Assembly: GCA_020849175.1 (NCBI GenBank)
Contig: JADLGR010000027.1
Location: forward strand, 1 to 34,690
Source of the DNA: Deltaproteobacteria bacterium
Lineage (GTDB): Bacteria > Myxococcota_A > UBA9160
DNA length: 34,690 bases
Direction of reading: 5' to 3'
In this document: piece after piece, positions 25,271 to 34,269 of the stretch
How positions within the stretch are numbered: position 1 is the first letter of the stretch
Layout: each line of letters begins with the position of its first letter
Translations under genes and position numbers: made by a program
Notes under the pieces: model-generated
The model's input: the letters and a program-made list of their open reading frames with translations, nothing else
What the model was told of the DNA's origin: nothing
The model's database searches: none

Positions 25271-26047
25271 TCACTTCATCGGGAAGCTCGAGCGCGCGGT
25301 GCCGATGCGTGAGGCGGCCAGCAGCGCGTCACCGTCCGACTCGGTGACGTCTCCGAGGGCGGCGACAGATGCGTAGGCGTGAAGCCGGGTCTTCGTCATG
25401 TGCACGGCGATCTCGGGCTTCGCGGCGAGACGGCGCGCCCAGTCGTCGACCGTCGCGTCGAGGCGCTCCGCCGGAACGACGCGGTGCACGAGGCCCCAGT
25501 GCGCCGCAGTGCTCGCGTCGACTCGCTCGCACAGCAGGATCAGCTCGCGCGCACGTGCCGCACCGACCTCCTGAATCAGCCGTGGCGCTGCGCCCCACGC
25601 GAGCGGGATGCCGAGGTCGACCTCGGGCACGTGCAGCCAGGTGCCCTCGGCCGCGATCCGGAAATCGCACGCCACTGCGAGCGCGAGGCCGCCGCCGACG
25701 GCATAGCCGTGGAGGCGCGCGATCGTCGGCACCTCCGCTCCCTCGATGGCCCTCGCGGCGCGCCGGCCGAGCTGGGCCGCGTGACGCCGCTCGCGGTCCG
25801 TTGCTCCGGAGTCCGCTGCCATGCGCGCCGCGCCGGGTGGGCTCTTGCGATCGGCACCGGCGCAGAACGCGGCGCCGCGGCCTCCGAGAACCACGGCACG
25901 CGTCTCGTAGTCCGACGCGAGCCCCTCGAAGAGCGACGCGATCTGCTCGAGCGTCGGCCCGTCGAGGGCGTTGCGGCGCTCCGGCCGGTCGATCCACACG
26001 CGCAGCACCGGGCCGTCACGTTCGACCGAGAGGGGGCTCGTGCTCAT
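25271..26047 (-). CDS. Enoyl-CoA hydratase/isomerase family protein
   Basis: A 258-residue crotonase-fold protein. FCAGADRK forms the first oxyanion-hole loop and GYAVGGGLALAVACDFRIAA the second. VPEVDLGIPLAWG supplies a Glu at the usual second catalytic position, whereas the first Glu (normally in the GGGxE segment) is Leu, so simple hydratase chemistry is doubtful. It could be an isomerase, hydrolase or decarboxylase of an acyl-CoA. An Arg/Ala-rich insertion (SPPGAARMAADSGATDRERR) follows the first loop. The ATG at 26047 is preferred because GGAGG lies 5 bases upstream; an ATG at 26062 would add five residues. It sits between an aldo/keto reductase gene and the ABC exporter pair. Confidence 0.84.
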   Translation of the reverse strand: MSTSPLSVERDGPVLRVWIDRPERRNALDGPTLEQIASLFEGLASDYETRAVVLGGRGAAFCAGADRKSPPGAARMAADSGATDRERRHAAQLGRRAARAIEGAEVPTIARLHGYAVGGGLALAVACDFRIAAEGTWLHVPEVDLGIPLAWGAAPRLIQEVGAARARELILLCERVDASTAAHWGLVHRVVPAERLDATVDDWARRLAAKPEIAVHMTKTRLHAYASVAALGDVTESDGDALLAASRIGTARSSFPMK

Positions 26048-26108
26048 GAGATCCTCCGCCATGGGATGGGCGCTCGCCGGCGGCGGGTCGCCACCGGGAA
26101 GGCGTGCG

Positions 26109-27026
26109 TCACGGGAGCTTCTCGCCCTTCGCGGCCTCGAGCACCGCGTACCAGTCGCGGCGCGACAGGTGCACCTTGAACGCGTCGGCAGCGTCTCGGA
26201 TGCGATCGAGTCGCTGCGTTCCGATGATCGGGATCGGCCGCGACGGATGAACGAGGATCCATGCGAGGATCACGGCGGCGCGCGAGACCTCTTCTCGCTC
26301 GGCGAGGATGTCGAGGTTCTCGATCAGGTTGGCGAGCGCCTCGCCGCCCGGCTCTCGTCGCGCCTGCTCCGGCGTGACGCCGAGACGCCCGCGCGCGAGC
26401 GGACTCCACGCGAGCGGCGTGACATCGCGCTCGAGGCACTGATCGAGAACGCCATCGAGCAGCGGCGCGAGGCAGCACGGCGAGAACTCGGGCTGGTGGA
26501 CGGCAATCGGGAACGGCAGGTAGCGCTGCAGCGCGTCGAACTGCGCGCGCGAGAAGTTCGAGACGCCGACCTCGCGAATCTTGCCTTCGCGCCGGAGCCG
26601 GTCGAGGGCCCCCGCGAGATCGTGCGGGTGCACGAGCAGATCGGGCCGATGAATCTGATACAGATCGATGACGTCGGTGCGAAGGCGCTTGAGCGAGCCT
26701 TCGCACGCGGCGGCGAGGTGAGCGGGGCTCGCATCGTAGGGAACGCCCTGCACGATCCCGCCCTTCGTCGCGATCAGCATTCGCCCTCGCAGCGACGGCG
26801 CTTCGGCGAGCACGCGTCCGAACAGGTCCTCGGCGGCGCCCTCGCTGCCGTAGATGTCCGCGTGATCGAAGAGGTCGATGCCGACCGCGAGCGCGGTCTC
26901 GACTTTCTCCCTGGCTTCGCGCACACCCGTTCCCGCGAAGCGCCAGCAGCCCCACGAGAGCGGGAAGGCCCGCAGTCGGGTCGGGCCGAGGGCCCGCGGC
27001 TCGAGCCGAATCGGGAGGGAGTCCAT
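26109..27026 (-). CDS. Aldo/keto reductase
   Basis: A 305-residue TIM-barrel oxidoreductase of the aldo/keto reductase superfamily, resembling the YdhF group. The catalytic tetrad is visible: Asp54 and Tyr59 (DHADIYG), Lys88 (ATKGG) and His126 (YQIHRPD). IREVGVSNFSRAQF is the usual substrate-side loop, and PIPIIGTQRLDRIRDAADAF near the C-terminus is the NADP(H)-binding part. It would reduce a carbonyl or oxidise an alcohol; the substrate is not assignable. It is transcribed divergently from the Gfo/Idh/MocA gene, 46 bases away, and 61 bases separate its stop from the start of the next - strand gene. Confidence 0.92.
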   Translation of the reverse strand: MDSLPIRLEPRALGPTRLRAFPLSWGCWRFAGTGVREAREKVETALAVGIDLFDHADIYGSEGAAEDLFGRVLAEAPSLRGRMLIATKGGIVQGVPYDASPAHLAAACEGSLKRLRTDVIDLYQIHRPDLLVHPHDLAGALDRLRREGKIREVGVSNFSRAQFDALQRYLPFPIAVHQPEFSPCCLAPLLDGVLDQCLERDVTPLAWSPLARGRLGVTPEQARREPGGEALANLIENLDILAEREEVSRAAVILAWILVHPSRPIPIIGTQRLDRIRDAADAFKVHLSRRDWYAVLEAAKGEKLP

Positions 27027-27029
27027 CGC

Positions 27030-27050
27030 GTCGCTAGTATCTCACGAACC
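27030..27050. promoter_or_regulatory. Possible overlapping divergent promoter (-10-like elements)
   Basis: TAGTAT at 27035-27040 on the + strand resembles a -10 element about 33 bases before the Gfo/Idh/MocA ATG. On the - strand the same site reads AGATACTAG, with GATACT as a possible -10 for the aldo/keto reductase gene. It is the most AT-rich spot in the 46-base divergent gap. No good -35 element is seen on either strand. Confidence 0.28.
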
Positions 27051-27072
27051 GCACCGGGAAGGAACCTCCTGC

Positions 27073-28140
27073 ATGGGCGACGTCGTTCGTTACGGAATCA
27101 TCGGCACCGGAATGATGGGCTGCGAGCACATTCGCAATCTGGCCCTCCTTCCTGGCGCGAAGGTGACCGCGATCGCCGACCCCAACGAAGAGAGCCGCCG
27201 CTGGGGCAGGCTCGCGGCCGGCGAGGGCGTCGAGGTCTACGAGAGTCCGCGCGACCTGCTCGAAAAGGCGCCGGTCGATGCCGTCGTCGTCGCGACACCG
27301 AACTACACGCACTACGACGTGCTGCGCGCGGTGTTCGAGACCCGCAAGCACGTGCTGATCGAGAAGCCTCTGTGCACGACGGTCGAAGACTGCTTCCGGG
27401 TGGTCGACGCCGCAGCAAAGCACCCCGGCATGGTCTGGGTCGGCATGGAGTACCGCTTCATGCGGCCGGTCTGGCGGCTCGTCGAGGAGGTGCGCGCCGG
27501 AGCGATCGGACGCCTTCGGATGCTCGCGATCCGCGAGCATCGCTTTCCGTTCCTGCGCAAGGTCGGCGACTGGAACCGCTTCTCGCGCAACACCGGCGGG
27601 ACTCTGGTCGAGAAGTGCTGCCACTTCTTCGACCTCATGACCCTGCTGACCGCGCAGCGACCGGTGCGCGTCTACGCGTCTGGCGCGATGGACGTGAACC
27701 ACATCGACGAGCGCCCGGGCGGCGAGACGCCGGACATCCTCGACAACGCCTATGCGATCGTCGATTACCACGAAGGCGCGCGAGGACTCCTCGACTTGTG
27801 CATGTTCGCCGAGAACTCGCGCAACGAGATGGAGATCGTCGCGACGGGAGACCGAGGAAAAGCCGAGGCCTTCCTTCCCGCGCACGAGCTCGTGTTGACG
27901 CGGCGCGACCGCGACGAGCCGACCACTGTTCGCTTCAAAGTCGATCCGCGCGCGAAGGAGGCCGGCGCTCACCACGGTTCGACCCTGCTCGAGCATCTCG
28001 CGTTCCTCGGCGCGATCCGCAGCGGCGGCAGGCCGATGGTGAGTGCCGAAGACGGCGCACTCGCGGTCGGTGTCGGGGCTGCGGCCGAGCAGTCGGTGCG
28101 GGAGAGGCGGCCGGTCGAGCTGCGCGAGCTCGGCTTCTGA
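27073..28140 (+). CDS. Gfo/Idh/MocA-family NAD(P)-dependent oxidoreductase
   Basis: A 355-residue protein with an N-terminal Rossmann domain (GIIGTGMMG at residues 8-16), the family signature EKPL (97-100, catalytic Lys98) and a C-terminal beta-sheet domain with GGTLVEKCCHFFDL, whose His is the usual catalytic or substrate-binding residue. Members oxidise or reduce sugars, inositols and related polyols using NAD(P). The substrate cannot be told here. The ATG at 27073 follows AAGGAA by about 9 bases; longer readings overlap the divergent aldo/keto reductase. The two divergent oxidoreductases may act on related carbonyl or sugar compounds, but this is only a neighbourhood guess. Confidence 0.92.
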   Translation: MGDVVRYGIIGTGMMGCEHIRNLALLPGAKVTAIADPNEESRRWGRLAAGEGVEVYESPRDLLEKAPVDAVVVATPNYTHYDVLRAVFETRKHVLIEKPLCTTVEDCFRVVDAAAKHPGMVWVGMEYRFMRPVWRLVEEVRAGAIGRLRMLAIREHRFPFLRKVGDWNRFSRNTGGTLVEKCCHFFDLMTLLTAQRPVRVYASGAMDVNHIDERPGGETPDILDNAYAIVDYHEGARGLLDLCMFAENSRNEMEIVATGDRGKAEAFLPAHELVLTRRDRDEPTTVRFKVDPRAKEAGAHHGSTLLEHLAFLGAIRSGGRPMVSAEDGALAVGVGAAAEQSVRERRPVELRELGF

Positions 28141-28211
28141 CCGCGCGGACGCCGCCCTTCTCTCGCGATCGCTCGAGTGGTATCGATCTTCGTTCGGGAG
28201 GTGCAGCGTCG

Positions 28212-29321
28212 GTGACGGAAGAAGACACGAGCGGACAGGTCGCGACCATCGCGGGTGTCGCTCCGAGGGGACCGTACCACGCGCTGCGCGTCGCGCGCGT
28301 CATCGACGAGACACACGACGCACGATCGATCGTGCTGGAGATCCCCGATGCGCTGCGCTCACTCTTCGCCTATGAGGCGGGCCAGTTCCTGACCTTCCGT
28401 TTCGAGATCGACGGAGAAAGGCTCGTGCGCTGCTACTCGCTCGCGAGCTGCCCGTCGAGCGAAGGCGAGCACAAGGTGACGGTGAAGCGCATTCGAGACG
28501 GGCGCGTCTCGAACTGGATCCACGACACGCTCGCAGCCGGCCACTACGTCGAGGTGATGCGTCCGGCGGGCCTGTTCACGCTGCGCAGTCGCGAGCACCC
28601 CATCGTGCTCTTCGGTGCGGGAAGCGGCATCACGCCCTGCATCTCGATTCTCAAGACCGCCCTCGCGACGACGGAGCGCAGGGTTCGCTTGTTCTACGCG
28701 AATCGCGACGAGGCCTCCGTCATCTTCGGACCGGAGCTCGACCACCTCGCGGCGCGCTACCGCGAGCGCTTCGAGGTCGTCCACCGATACGACTCGGTGC
28801 ACGGGTTGACCGACGAGGCGACAGTCCGCGCGTGCGCCGGTGTCGACCTCGCCGCCGACTTCTATGTCTGCGGCCCCGCGCCGTTCATGGATGTCGTCGA
28901 GAAGGCGCTTCGCGGGCTCGGCGTCGCGCGCGAGCACGTCTTCATCGAGCGGTTCACGGCGCCGGCGACTCCCGCGACGGGTGTGGCCGAGTCGTCGCGC
29001 GGAGCGCCTGCGTCGCACGAGCCCGGACCGCGGCAGGGCGAGGCGGCCGTCATGCTGCGGGTGACGCTCGGCGGAACGACGCACGAGGTGGCGTGCGAGC
29101 CGGGGCAGACCGTGCTCGCCGCCGTCCGCAGAGCCGGCCTCGAGCCACCCTTCGCGTGCGAAGAGGGCTACTGCGGCTGCTGCATGGCGCGCGTTCGTGA
29201 GGGCGACGTCACCATGAAGGCCAACGACTGCCTCGACCGCCAGCAGCTCGCCGAGGGCTGGGTCCTCACCTGCCAGAGCCTTCCTCGCGCAGGCGTGCTG
29301 CGGATCGAATGGCCGGACTGA
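28212..29321 (+). CDS. Flavin/[2Fe-2S] oxidoreductase, KshB/PaaE-like oxygenase reductase
   Basis: A 369-residue electron-transfer protein with three parts: an FAD-binding barrel with RCYSLAS (73-79), an NAD(P)-binding part with GAGSGITP (135-142) and CGPAPF (220-225), and a C-terminal plant-type ferredoxin with cysteines 316, 321, 324 and 354. A flexible Ala/Pro/Gly-rich linker (about 250-278) precedes the ferredoxin. This layout matches reductases of 3-ketosteroid 9-alpha-hydroxylase and PaaE-type systems, which pass electrons from NAD(P)H to a Rieske or di-iron oxygenase. No oxygenase gene is in the window. The start is GTG at 28212, with GGGAGG 10 bases upstream. Substrate assignment is open. 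Confidence 0.88.
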   Translation: MTEEDTSGQVATIAGVAPRGPYHALRVARVIDETHDARSIVLEIPDALRSLFAYEAGQFLTFRFEIDGERLVRCYSLASCPSSEGEHKVTVKRIRDGRVSNWIHDTLAAGHYVEVMRPAGLFTLRSREHPIVLFGAGSGITPCISILKTALATTERRVRLFYANRDEASVIFGPELDHLAARYRERFEVVHRYDSVHGLTDEATVRACAGVDLAADFYVCGPAPFMDVVEKALRGLGVAREHVFIERFTAPATPATGVAESSRGAPASHEPGPRQGEAAVMLRVTLGGTTHEVACEPGQTVLAAVRRAGLEPPFACEEGYCGCCMARVREGDVTMKANDCLDRQQLAEGWVLTCQSLPRAGVLRIEWPD

Positions 29322-29391
29322 CTGGCGGCGTGAGCGTGACGGCTGCGCTCGCGGGAGCGCGGGTCCGACACGCACCCGAGAGGAAATCGCG

Positions 29392-29916
29392 ATGAGCAGG
29401 ATCTTCGGTCCGATCCGTCAGAACGGATACGTCGTACACGACATCGAAGCAGCGCTCGATCACTGGATCCGCGTCCTCGGCGTCGGGCCGTGGTTCTACC
29501 TCGAACGCGTGCGGGTCGACGACTTTCGGCATCGCGGCGTCCCCTCGGAGATCGAGCTGAGCATCGGGCTGGCGAACGCTGGCGATCTGCAGATCGAGCT
29601 GATCCAGCAGCGCAGCGACACGCCGTCCATGTACCGGGAGTTTCTCGACGCCGGCCGCGCGGGCCTGCAGCACGTCGCCTGCTGGACGAAGGACTATCAG
29701 AAGCTCTACGACCGCGCGCTCGCCCTCGGCTACGTCGTGGGGCACGAAGGCCGGATCGGCGGCGAGAAGGGCCGCTTCGCCTACTTCGACACCCAGGCGC
29801 ACGCCGGCACCGTGATCGAGATCTCGGACATCAGCGGGCCGAAGGGAGTCTTCTTCGAGAGCGTGCGGCAAGCGTCGATCGACTGGGACGGATCTGATCC
29901 GATTCGCCGTCTGTGA
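29392..29916 (+). CDS. VOC (glyoxalase/dioxygenase-fold) family protein
   Basis: A 174-residue protein of two beta-alpha-beta-beta-beta modules (about residues 8-70 and 92-145), the vicinal oxygen chelate fold, similar to methylmalonyl-CoA epimerase-like members. Possible metal ligands are Gln10 (QNGYVVHD), the Glu of LQIELIQQ, the His of LQHVACWTKD and the Glu of TVIEISD. The first is Gln rather than the usual His. It could be an epimerase, lyase or dioxygenase; the sequence does not decide. It follows the flavin/2Fe-2S reductase by 70 bases on the same strand. The ATG at 29392 has GAGAGGAAA just upstream. Confidence 0.85.
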   Translation: MSRIFGPIRQNGYVVHDIEAALDHWIRVLGVGPWFYLERVRVDDFRHRGVPSEIELSIGLANAGDLQIELIQQRSDTPSMYREFLDAGRAGLQHVACWTKDYQKLYDRALALGYVVGHEGRIGGEKGRFAYFDTQAHAGTVIEISDISGPKGVFFESVRQASIDWDGSDPIRRL

Positions 29917-30037
29917 GCATCGGGTCGGCCGAGCGGCTCGCCGGGCGCACCGCTCCCTTCGGCGGCGCGAGCACGCCGCTCAGGTCGAGCGGGGTAGGAG
30001 CCGCTAGCTTACGCCACGAGTTCGCTTCGGAGTCGCC

Positions 30038-31837
30038 CTGACGCTCGCATCCACGCCGTCCTCGCGGTTCGAGACACGCTTTCGCTTCGTTCCGGCCCTC
30101 GGCGCGCTGCGCGGCTACGGCCTGCCGGCGGCACGCGCCGACTTCGTCGCCGGACTGAGCGTGGCGGCCGTGGCCGTTCCGCAGGCGATGGCGTACGCGA
30201 TGGTGGCGGGCCTGCCGGCGCAGTACGGCCTGTATACGGCGATCGTGATGACCGCGGTCGGCGCGCTCTTCGACTCGTCGCGCCAGCTCATCAACGGACC
30301 GACCAACGCCATCTCGATTGCCGTCCTGTCGGCGATCGCGACGGTTGCGCCCGACCGCAAGGTGGAGGCCGCGATCCTGCTCGCGCTGATGGTCGGTGCG
30401 GTGCAGCTCGCCATCGTGCTGCTCCGTTTCGGTGACCTCACGCGGTACATCTCGCACTCGGTGATCGTCGGATTCACCCTCGGCGCGGGCGGCCTCCTCG
30501 TCCTCGACCAGTGGAAGAACCTGGTCGGCCTGCAGGCGGTCGGAGACCCGCACGATCACTTCCTCGTGCGTTTCGTGCGCTCGATCCTCGAAGGCGGGCG
30601 GATCCAGCCCGAGACCGCCGCGATCGGGGTCGGGTCGATCGCGCTCCTGCTCGCGCTGCGCTGGCTCAAGAGACGGCTCGGCTGGCGGCTCCTGCCCGAT
30701 CTGCTGCTGGTGGTGATCGTGATGACCGCCGTGGTGGGCTGGCTCGGCCTCGACGCGGGCGGAGTGCGCGTGGTCGGAGAGATTCCGGCTGCGCTGCCGT
30801 CGTTCGAGCCTCCGAAGGTCGACTACGCGATGGCCCGCGAGCTCTCGACGGGAGCGCTGGCGATCGCGCTGCTCGGGCTCCTCGAGGCGATCGCGATGGC
30901 GAAGGCGATTGCGGCGCAGACCCGGCAGAAGCTCGACATGAACCAGCAGTGTCTGTCGGAGGGCCTCGCCAACCTCACGGGGAGCTTCTTCCAGTGTTTC
31001 CCGGGGTCGGGCTCGCTCACGCGCTCGGCCATCAACCAGCAGGCAGGTGCGGCGACGCAGTGGTCGGGAATCTGGTCGGCGCTGTCGGTCGCGCTCATCA
31101 TGGTGGTCTTCGCGCCGTACGCTCACTTCATCCCGCGCGCCGCGCTGGCAGGCATCCTGATGGTGTCGGCGTACCGGATGATCGACTGGCACGCGCTCTC
31201 CTACCACCTCCGCACCACGTACTTCGACGCCGCGATCGTCGCGGTGACGGCCTTCTCGGCGATCGCGATCTCCGTCGAGTTCTGCGTTCTGATCGGCGTC
31301 TTCATGTCGTTCCTGCTCACCGTGCCGCGCGCAGGTCGTGTGCTCCTCACCGAGTTCGTGATCACGCCGGAGGGCAGTGTCCACGAGCGACTCCCGGAGG
31401 ACCTACCCTGCGAGCGCATCGTCATCTTCGGTCTCGAGGGCGAGATGTTCTTCGGCGCGTCGGCCGCACTCGAGGGGCACTTCGCGACGATCGAGGGACG
31501 CATCACGTCCGAGACCGCGGTACTGGTGCTCCGCGTCAAGCGTGCACGCAACCCCGATGCGGTCGGTATGACGCTGCTCGAGCAGTTCATCGACCGCGTC
31601 GAGCGCCGTGGCGTTCGCGTGCTCGTGTGCGGCGTACGTCGCGAGTTCGGCGACAAGCTGGAGCGCAGCGGAATGGCCCGCCGCCTCGGCGACCAGATCT
31701 TCCTCGAGCAGCCGGTGCGCCAGACGAGCACGTTGCTGGCGATTCGACGTGCGCACGAGCTGATCGACGGACCGTGCGTGATCTGTGCGAGTCGCCATTC
31801 GAACGGACACCAGCAGCCGCTGTACTACGAGATCTGA
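30038..31837 (+). CDS. SulP-family anion transporter with STAS domain (likely CTG start)
   Basis: A 599-residue inner-membrane anion transporter, of the usual SulP length. The N-terminus (about RFRFVPALGALRGYG, then ADFVAGLSVAAVAVPQAMAY) matches the SulP entry region, ten to twelve membrane segments follow, and a STAS domain begins near residue 460 (RIVIFGLEGEMFFG). Transported anions in the family include sulfate, bicarbonate and others; the sequence does not choose. The frame is open from 30008 (TAG at 30005) and has no ATG, GTG or TTG until GTG at 30161, which would cut the conserved start of the membrane domain. CTG at 30038 follows GGAG (30029-30032) by 5 bases and is the best start. The C-terminus ends with CVICASRHSNGHQQP. 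Confidence 0.86.
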   Translation: MTLASTPSSRFETRFRFVPALGALRGYGLPAARADFVAGLSVAAVAVPQAMAYAMVAGLPAQYGLYTAIVMTAVGALFDSSRQLINGPTNAISIAVLSAIATVAPDRKVEAAILLALMVGAVQLAIVLLRFGDLTRYISHSVIVGFTLGAGGLLVLDQWKNLVGLQAVGDPHDHFLVRFVRSILEGGRIQPETAAIGVGSIALLLALRWLKRRLGWRLLPDLLLVVIVMTAVVGWLGLDAGGVRVVGEIPAALPSFEPPKVDYAMARELSTGALAIALLGLLEAIAMAKAIAAQTRQKLDMNQQCLSEGLANLTGSFFQCFPGSGSLTRSAINQQAGAATQWSGIWSALSVALIMVVFAPYAHFIPRAALAGILMVSAYRMIDWHALSYHLRTTYFDAAIVAVTAFSAIAISVEFCVLIGVFMSFLLTVPRAGRVLLTEFVITPEGSVHERLPEDLPCERIVIFGLEGEMFFGASAALEGHFATIEGRITSETAVLVLRVKRARNPDAVGMTLLEQFIDRVERRGVRVLVCGVRREFGDKLERSGMARRLGDQIFLEQPVRQTSTLLAIRRAHELIDGPCVICASRHSNGHQQPLYYEI

Positions 31838-32013
31838 CGGGGCCGTCGAGAATCCTCTCCGGGCTCACGAGAGGCTGGCACAGCCGGTCACCGGCCGCGG
31901 GGTGGTAGGCGCCGGAACGGGCTTCGCGCGGCCGTCGAGCGCTCCGGGATCACAGGCGACAGGCCGTTCGCCGTCGCGTTCCGTCTTCACGGACCGTGGT
32001 ATCGTCGCGCGCC

Positions 32014-34251
32014 ATGGTGTCTTCCCCGGGCCGGGCGCGCTCGGCGGCAGTCGTCGTCATTGCCCTGGTCGCGATCGCGGCCTGCGCCTTCGCGCTGCGC
32101 TCGGTCGGCCTCGAACACGTGTTCCCCGCGCCAGGGGTCGTCGTGTTCGAGAACGGTGACGGTCCGTATCACGCGCGGCTGGCGCACTACGCGTTCTCGA
32201 GCTTCCCGCGGGCTCTCACCTTCGATTCGTACCTTGCGGGGCCGCTCGGCGGTGCGGTTCCGTGGCCGCCGGGCTTCGATCTCGTGATCGCCGCCGCGGC
32301 GCGAATGACGGGCGCGGTCGCGATCGATCGCGTGCTCGCGTGGTCGGGACCCGTTCTCGGGACGCTGGCGGTCTTCGCGGTCTACGCCGCCGCGAGGACC
32401 CTTGCGACGGCGCCGCTCGCGCTCGTCGCGTCGATGCTCTACGCGGGCTTCGGCGTCACCGTCGCGTACAGCATCGTCGGAGGGGGCGACCACCACTGCT
32501 GGGTCGGTCTCCTTGGTGCGGTCTGGCTCGCGCTCGCACTCTGGTTCTCCTCGCCACGTGCCTCGGGGTGGCTGGCCGGCCTCGCGCTCGGCCTCGCTGC
32601 GGTTCGCGCGCTGCTCCTGCTGAGCTGGAGCGGAAGCCTGCTCTACGTCGCGATCGCGGATGGCTCGCTGCTGCTCGTGTGCGCCGCGACCGGCGACGAG
32701 CGGCGGCTTCGCCTGCTGGGAATCGGCGCGCTGGTCTCGGCTGTGCTCGTCGCTCCCGTCGTGTGGAGCTTCGGCGAGATCTCGGGCGGGGCATTCTCGA
32801 CGATCATGCTCTCGAACCTGCACCTGACGATCGTCGCGTCGCTCGGCGTCCTCGCGCTCGCGGCTTCGGTGGATGCACGGATCAGGCCGGATGCGTCATC
32901 GCCACGACGGCTCGCGGCGCTCGTCGTGGCCGGGATCGCAATCGTCGCAGTGCTCGTGAGCATCGGTCCGATTCGCGAGCAGCTCCTCCCCGCGCTTCGC
33001 TTCATGACGCTGAACGACGCCGCCGGCGCCGGCACCGTCGAGCAGCTCCCGCTCTTTCCGCTGTTCGGCCGCAAACCCCTGTTTCCTGCGACGGTCTACT
33101 ACGGTGCGTGGGTCTACGCTCTCCCCGTCGCTCCCGTCTTTCCGCTCTTCGCCGCGCGCGATCGTTCGCGTAGCGTTCCCGCGCTCGTCCTCGCGCTGTG
33201 GACGACGCCGTTCACGGTGCTCGCCGTCACGCAGGTGCGTTATGGCAACGACGTCGGTGCGGCGGCCGCCGTCTGCTTCGCGCTCGGTCTCGGTGCGATC
33301 GTGGGCAGGCTGCGGCCGAGGATCGGAGAGGCCGGCGCGTACGCAGCCGTCTTCGGGCTCGCCATCGCGCTGATCGTCCCCTCGGTCCGCGACCTCTTGT
33401 CGAATGTCGCTCCCACGATCGAGTTCCTGAGGATCGGGGGGGCGCGCGGGGATACGATGATCGCCGACTCCAGGGGGACGCTGGCGAAGTTTGCGCAGCA
33501 GGTACGTGCGGTCACACCGGAGACCGCGGGCTTCGATGGGGCAGGCCAGCCCGAGTACGGCATCGTCAGCGATCCGAACATCGGCCACTCGCTGCGATGG
33601 TATGCCCGGCGCCCCGTCGCGGCCGACAATTTTTGGGACAAGTTTCCGACGTGGGATCTCGCGAGCGGTCTTCTGCTGCTCACCAGCGAGGACGAGGCCG
33701 TCGAGCACGCGAGAGCGCTCCGGGCGCGCTACGTGGTGACGATGCCGAGCCAGATGCCGGCGGGATCGCTCGGCCAGCGGCTGCACACGGGCGACGGTCG
33801 CGCGGGCGAGGGGCGGCCGCGCCTCGAACGGCTGCGGCTCGTGACCGAAGGGCCGCGCGGCGGCGTTCCGCTCCTGAAGCCCTACGGCATGCGCGTTGCG
33901 CCGGGTGTGCAGCCGTACAAGCTCTTCGAGATCGTTGCCGGTGCGGTGCTCGTGGCTCGGGTCACACCGGGCACGAAGGTCGAGGCCGAAGTCGCCGTCG
34001 ATACGCCAACGGGACGCCGCTTCCCCTATCGCGCGCAGGCTGTCGCGGACGCGAACGGTGTCGCGCGCCTGCGCGTTCCGTACGCCAGCGAGACGACCGC
34101 GCCGGTGCGCCCCTCGGGCCCGTGGCGTGTGCGCGTGGGAGACGGCCCGGAGCGCAGCGTCACGGTGACCGACGCGGACGTCGAGTCGGGTGCGATCGTG
34201 AGCGTGCCCGGCGGCGAGTATGATGGACGCGGCGCGGCGGCGAGGCCGTGA
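32014..34251 (+). CDS. STT3/PglB-like membrane glycosyltransferase (oligosaccharyltransferase family)
   Basis: A 745-residue protein with an N-terminal polytopic half and a C-terminal periplasmic half (from about residue 465). Several STT3 landmarks appear in order: NGDGPYHAR (Asp49, first acidic motif), PWPPGFDLVIA, GGGDHHCW (Asp159-His160-His161), TVEQLP (Glu343, like the TIXE/SVSE loop), VTQVRYGNDVG (Arg409) and ARRPVAADNF with RYVVT. The acceptor-binding WWDYG motif is replaced by DPNIG followed by His (520-525). STT3 proteins transfer lipid-linked glycans to protein asparagines; this one may be a divergent member or use another acceptor. The ATG at 32014 is used; GTG at 31996 would add six residues. 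No glycan-assembly genes are nearby. Confidence 0.68.
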   Translation: MVSSPGRARSAAVVVIALVAIAACAFALRSVGLEHVFPAPGVVVFENGDGPYHARLAHYAFSSFPRALTFDSYLAGPLGGAVPWPPGFDLVIAAAARMTGAVAIDRVLAWSGPVLGTLAVFAVYAAARTLATAPLALVASMLYAGFGVTVAYSIVGGGDHHCWVGLLGAVWLALALWFSSPRASGWLAGLALGLAAVRALLLLSWSGSLLYVAIADGSLLLVCAATGDERRLRLLGIGALVSAVLVAPVVWSFGEISGGAFSTIMLSNLHLTIVASLGVLALAASVDARIRPDASSPRRLAALVVAGIAIVAVLVSIGPIREQLLPALRFMTLNDAAGAGTVEQLPLFPLFGRKPLFPATVYYGAWVYALPVAPVFPLFAARDRSRSVPALVLALWTTPFTVLAVTQVRYGNDVGAAAAVCFALGLGAIVGRLRPRIGEAGAYAAVFGLAIALIVPSVRDLLSNVAPTIEFLRIGGARGDTMIADSRGTLAKFAQQVRAVTPETAGFDGAGQPEYGIVSDPNIGHSLRWYARRPVAADNFWDKFPTWDLASGLLLLTSEDEAVEHARALRARYVVTMPSQMPAGSLGQRLHTGDGRAGEGRPRLERLRLVTEGPRGGVPLLKPYGMRVAPGVQPYKLFEIVAGAVLVARVTPGTKVEAEVAVDTPTGRRFPYRAQAVADANGVARLRVPYASETTAPVRPSGPWRVRVGDGPERSVTVTDADVESGAIVSVPGGEYDGRGAAARP

Positions 34252-34269
34252 CGACGCGTGGAGGCTTTC

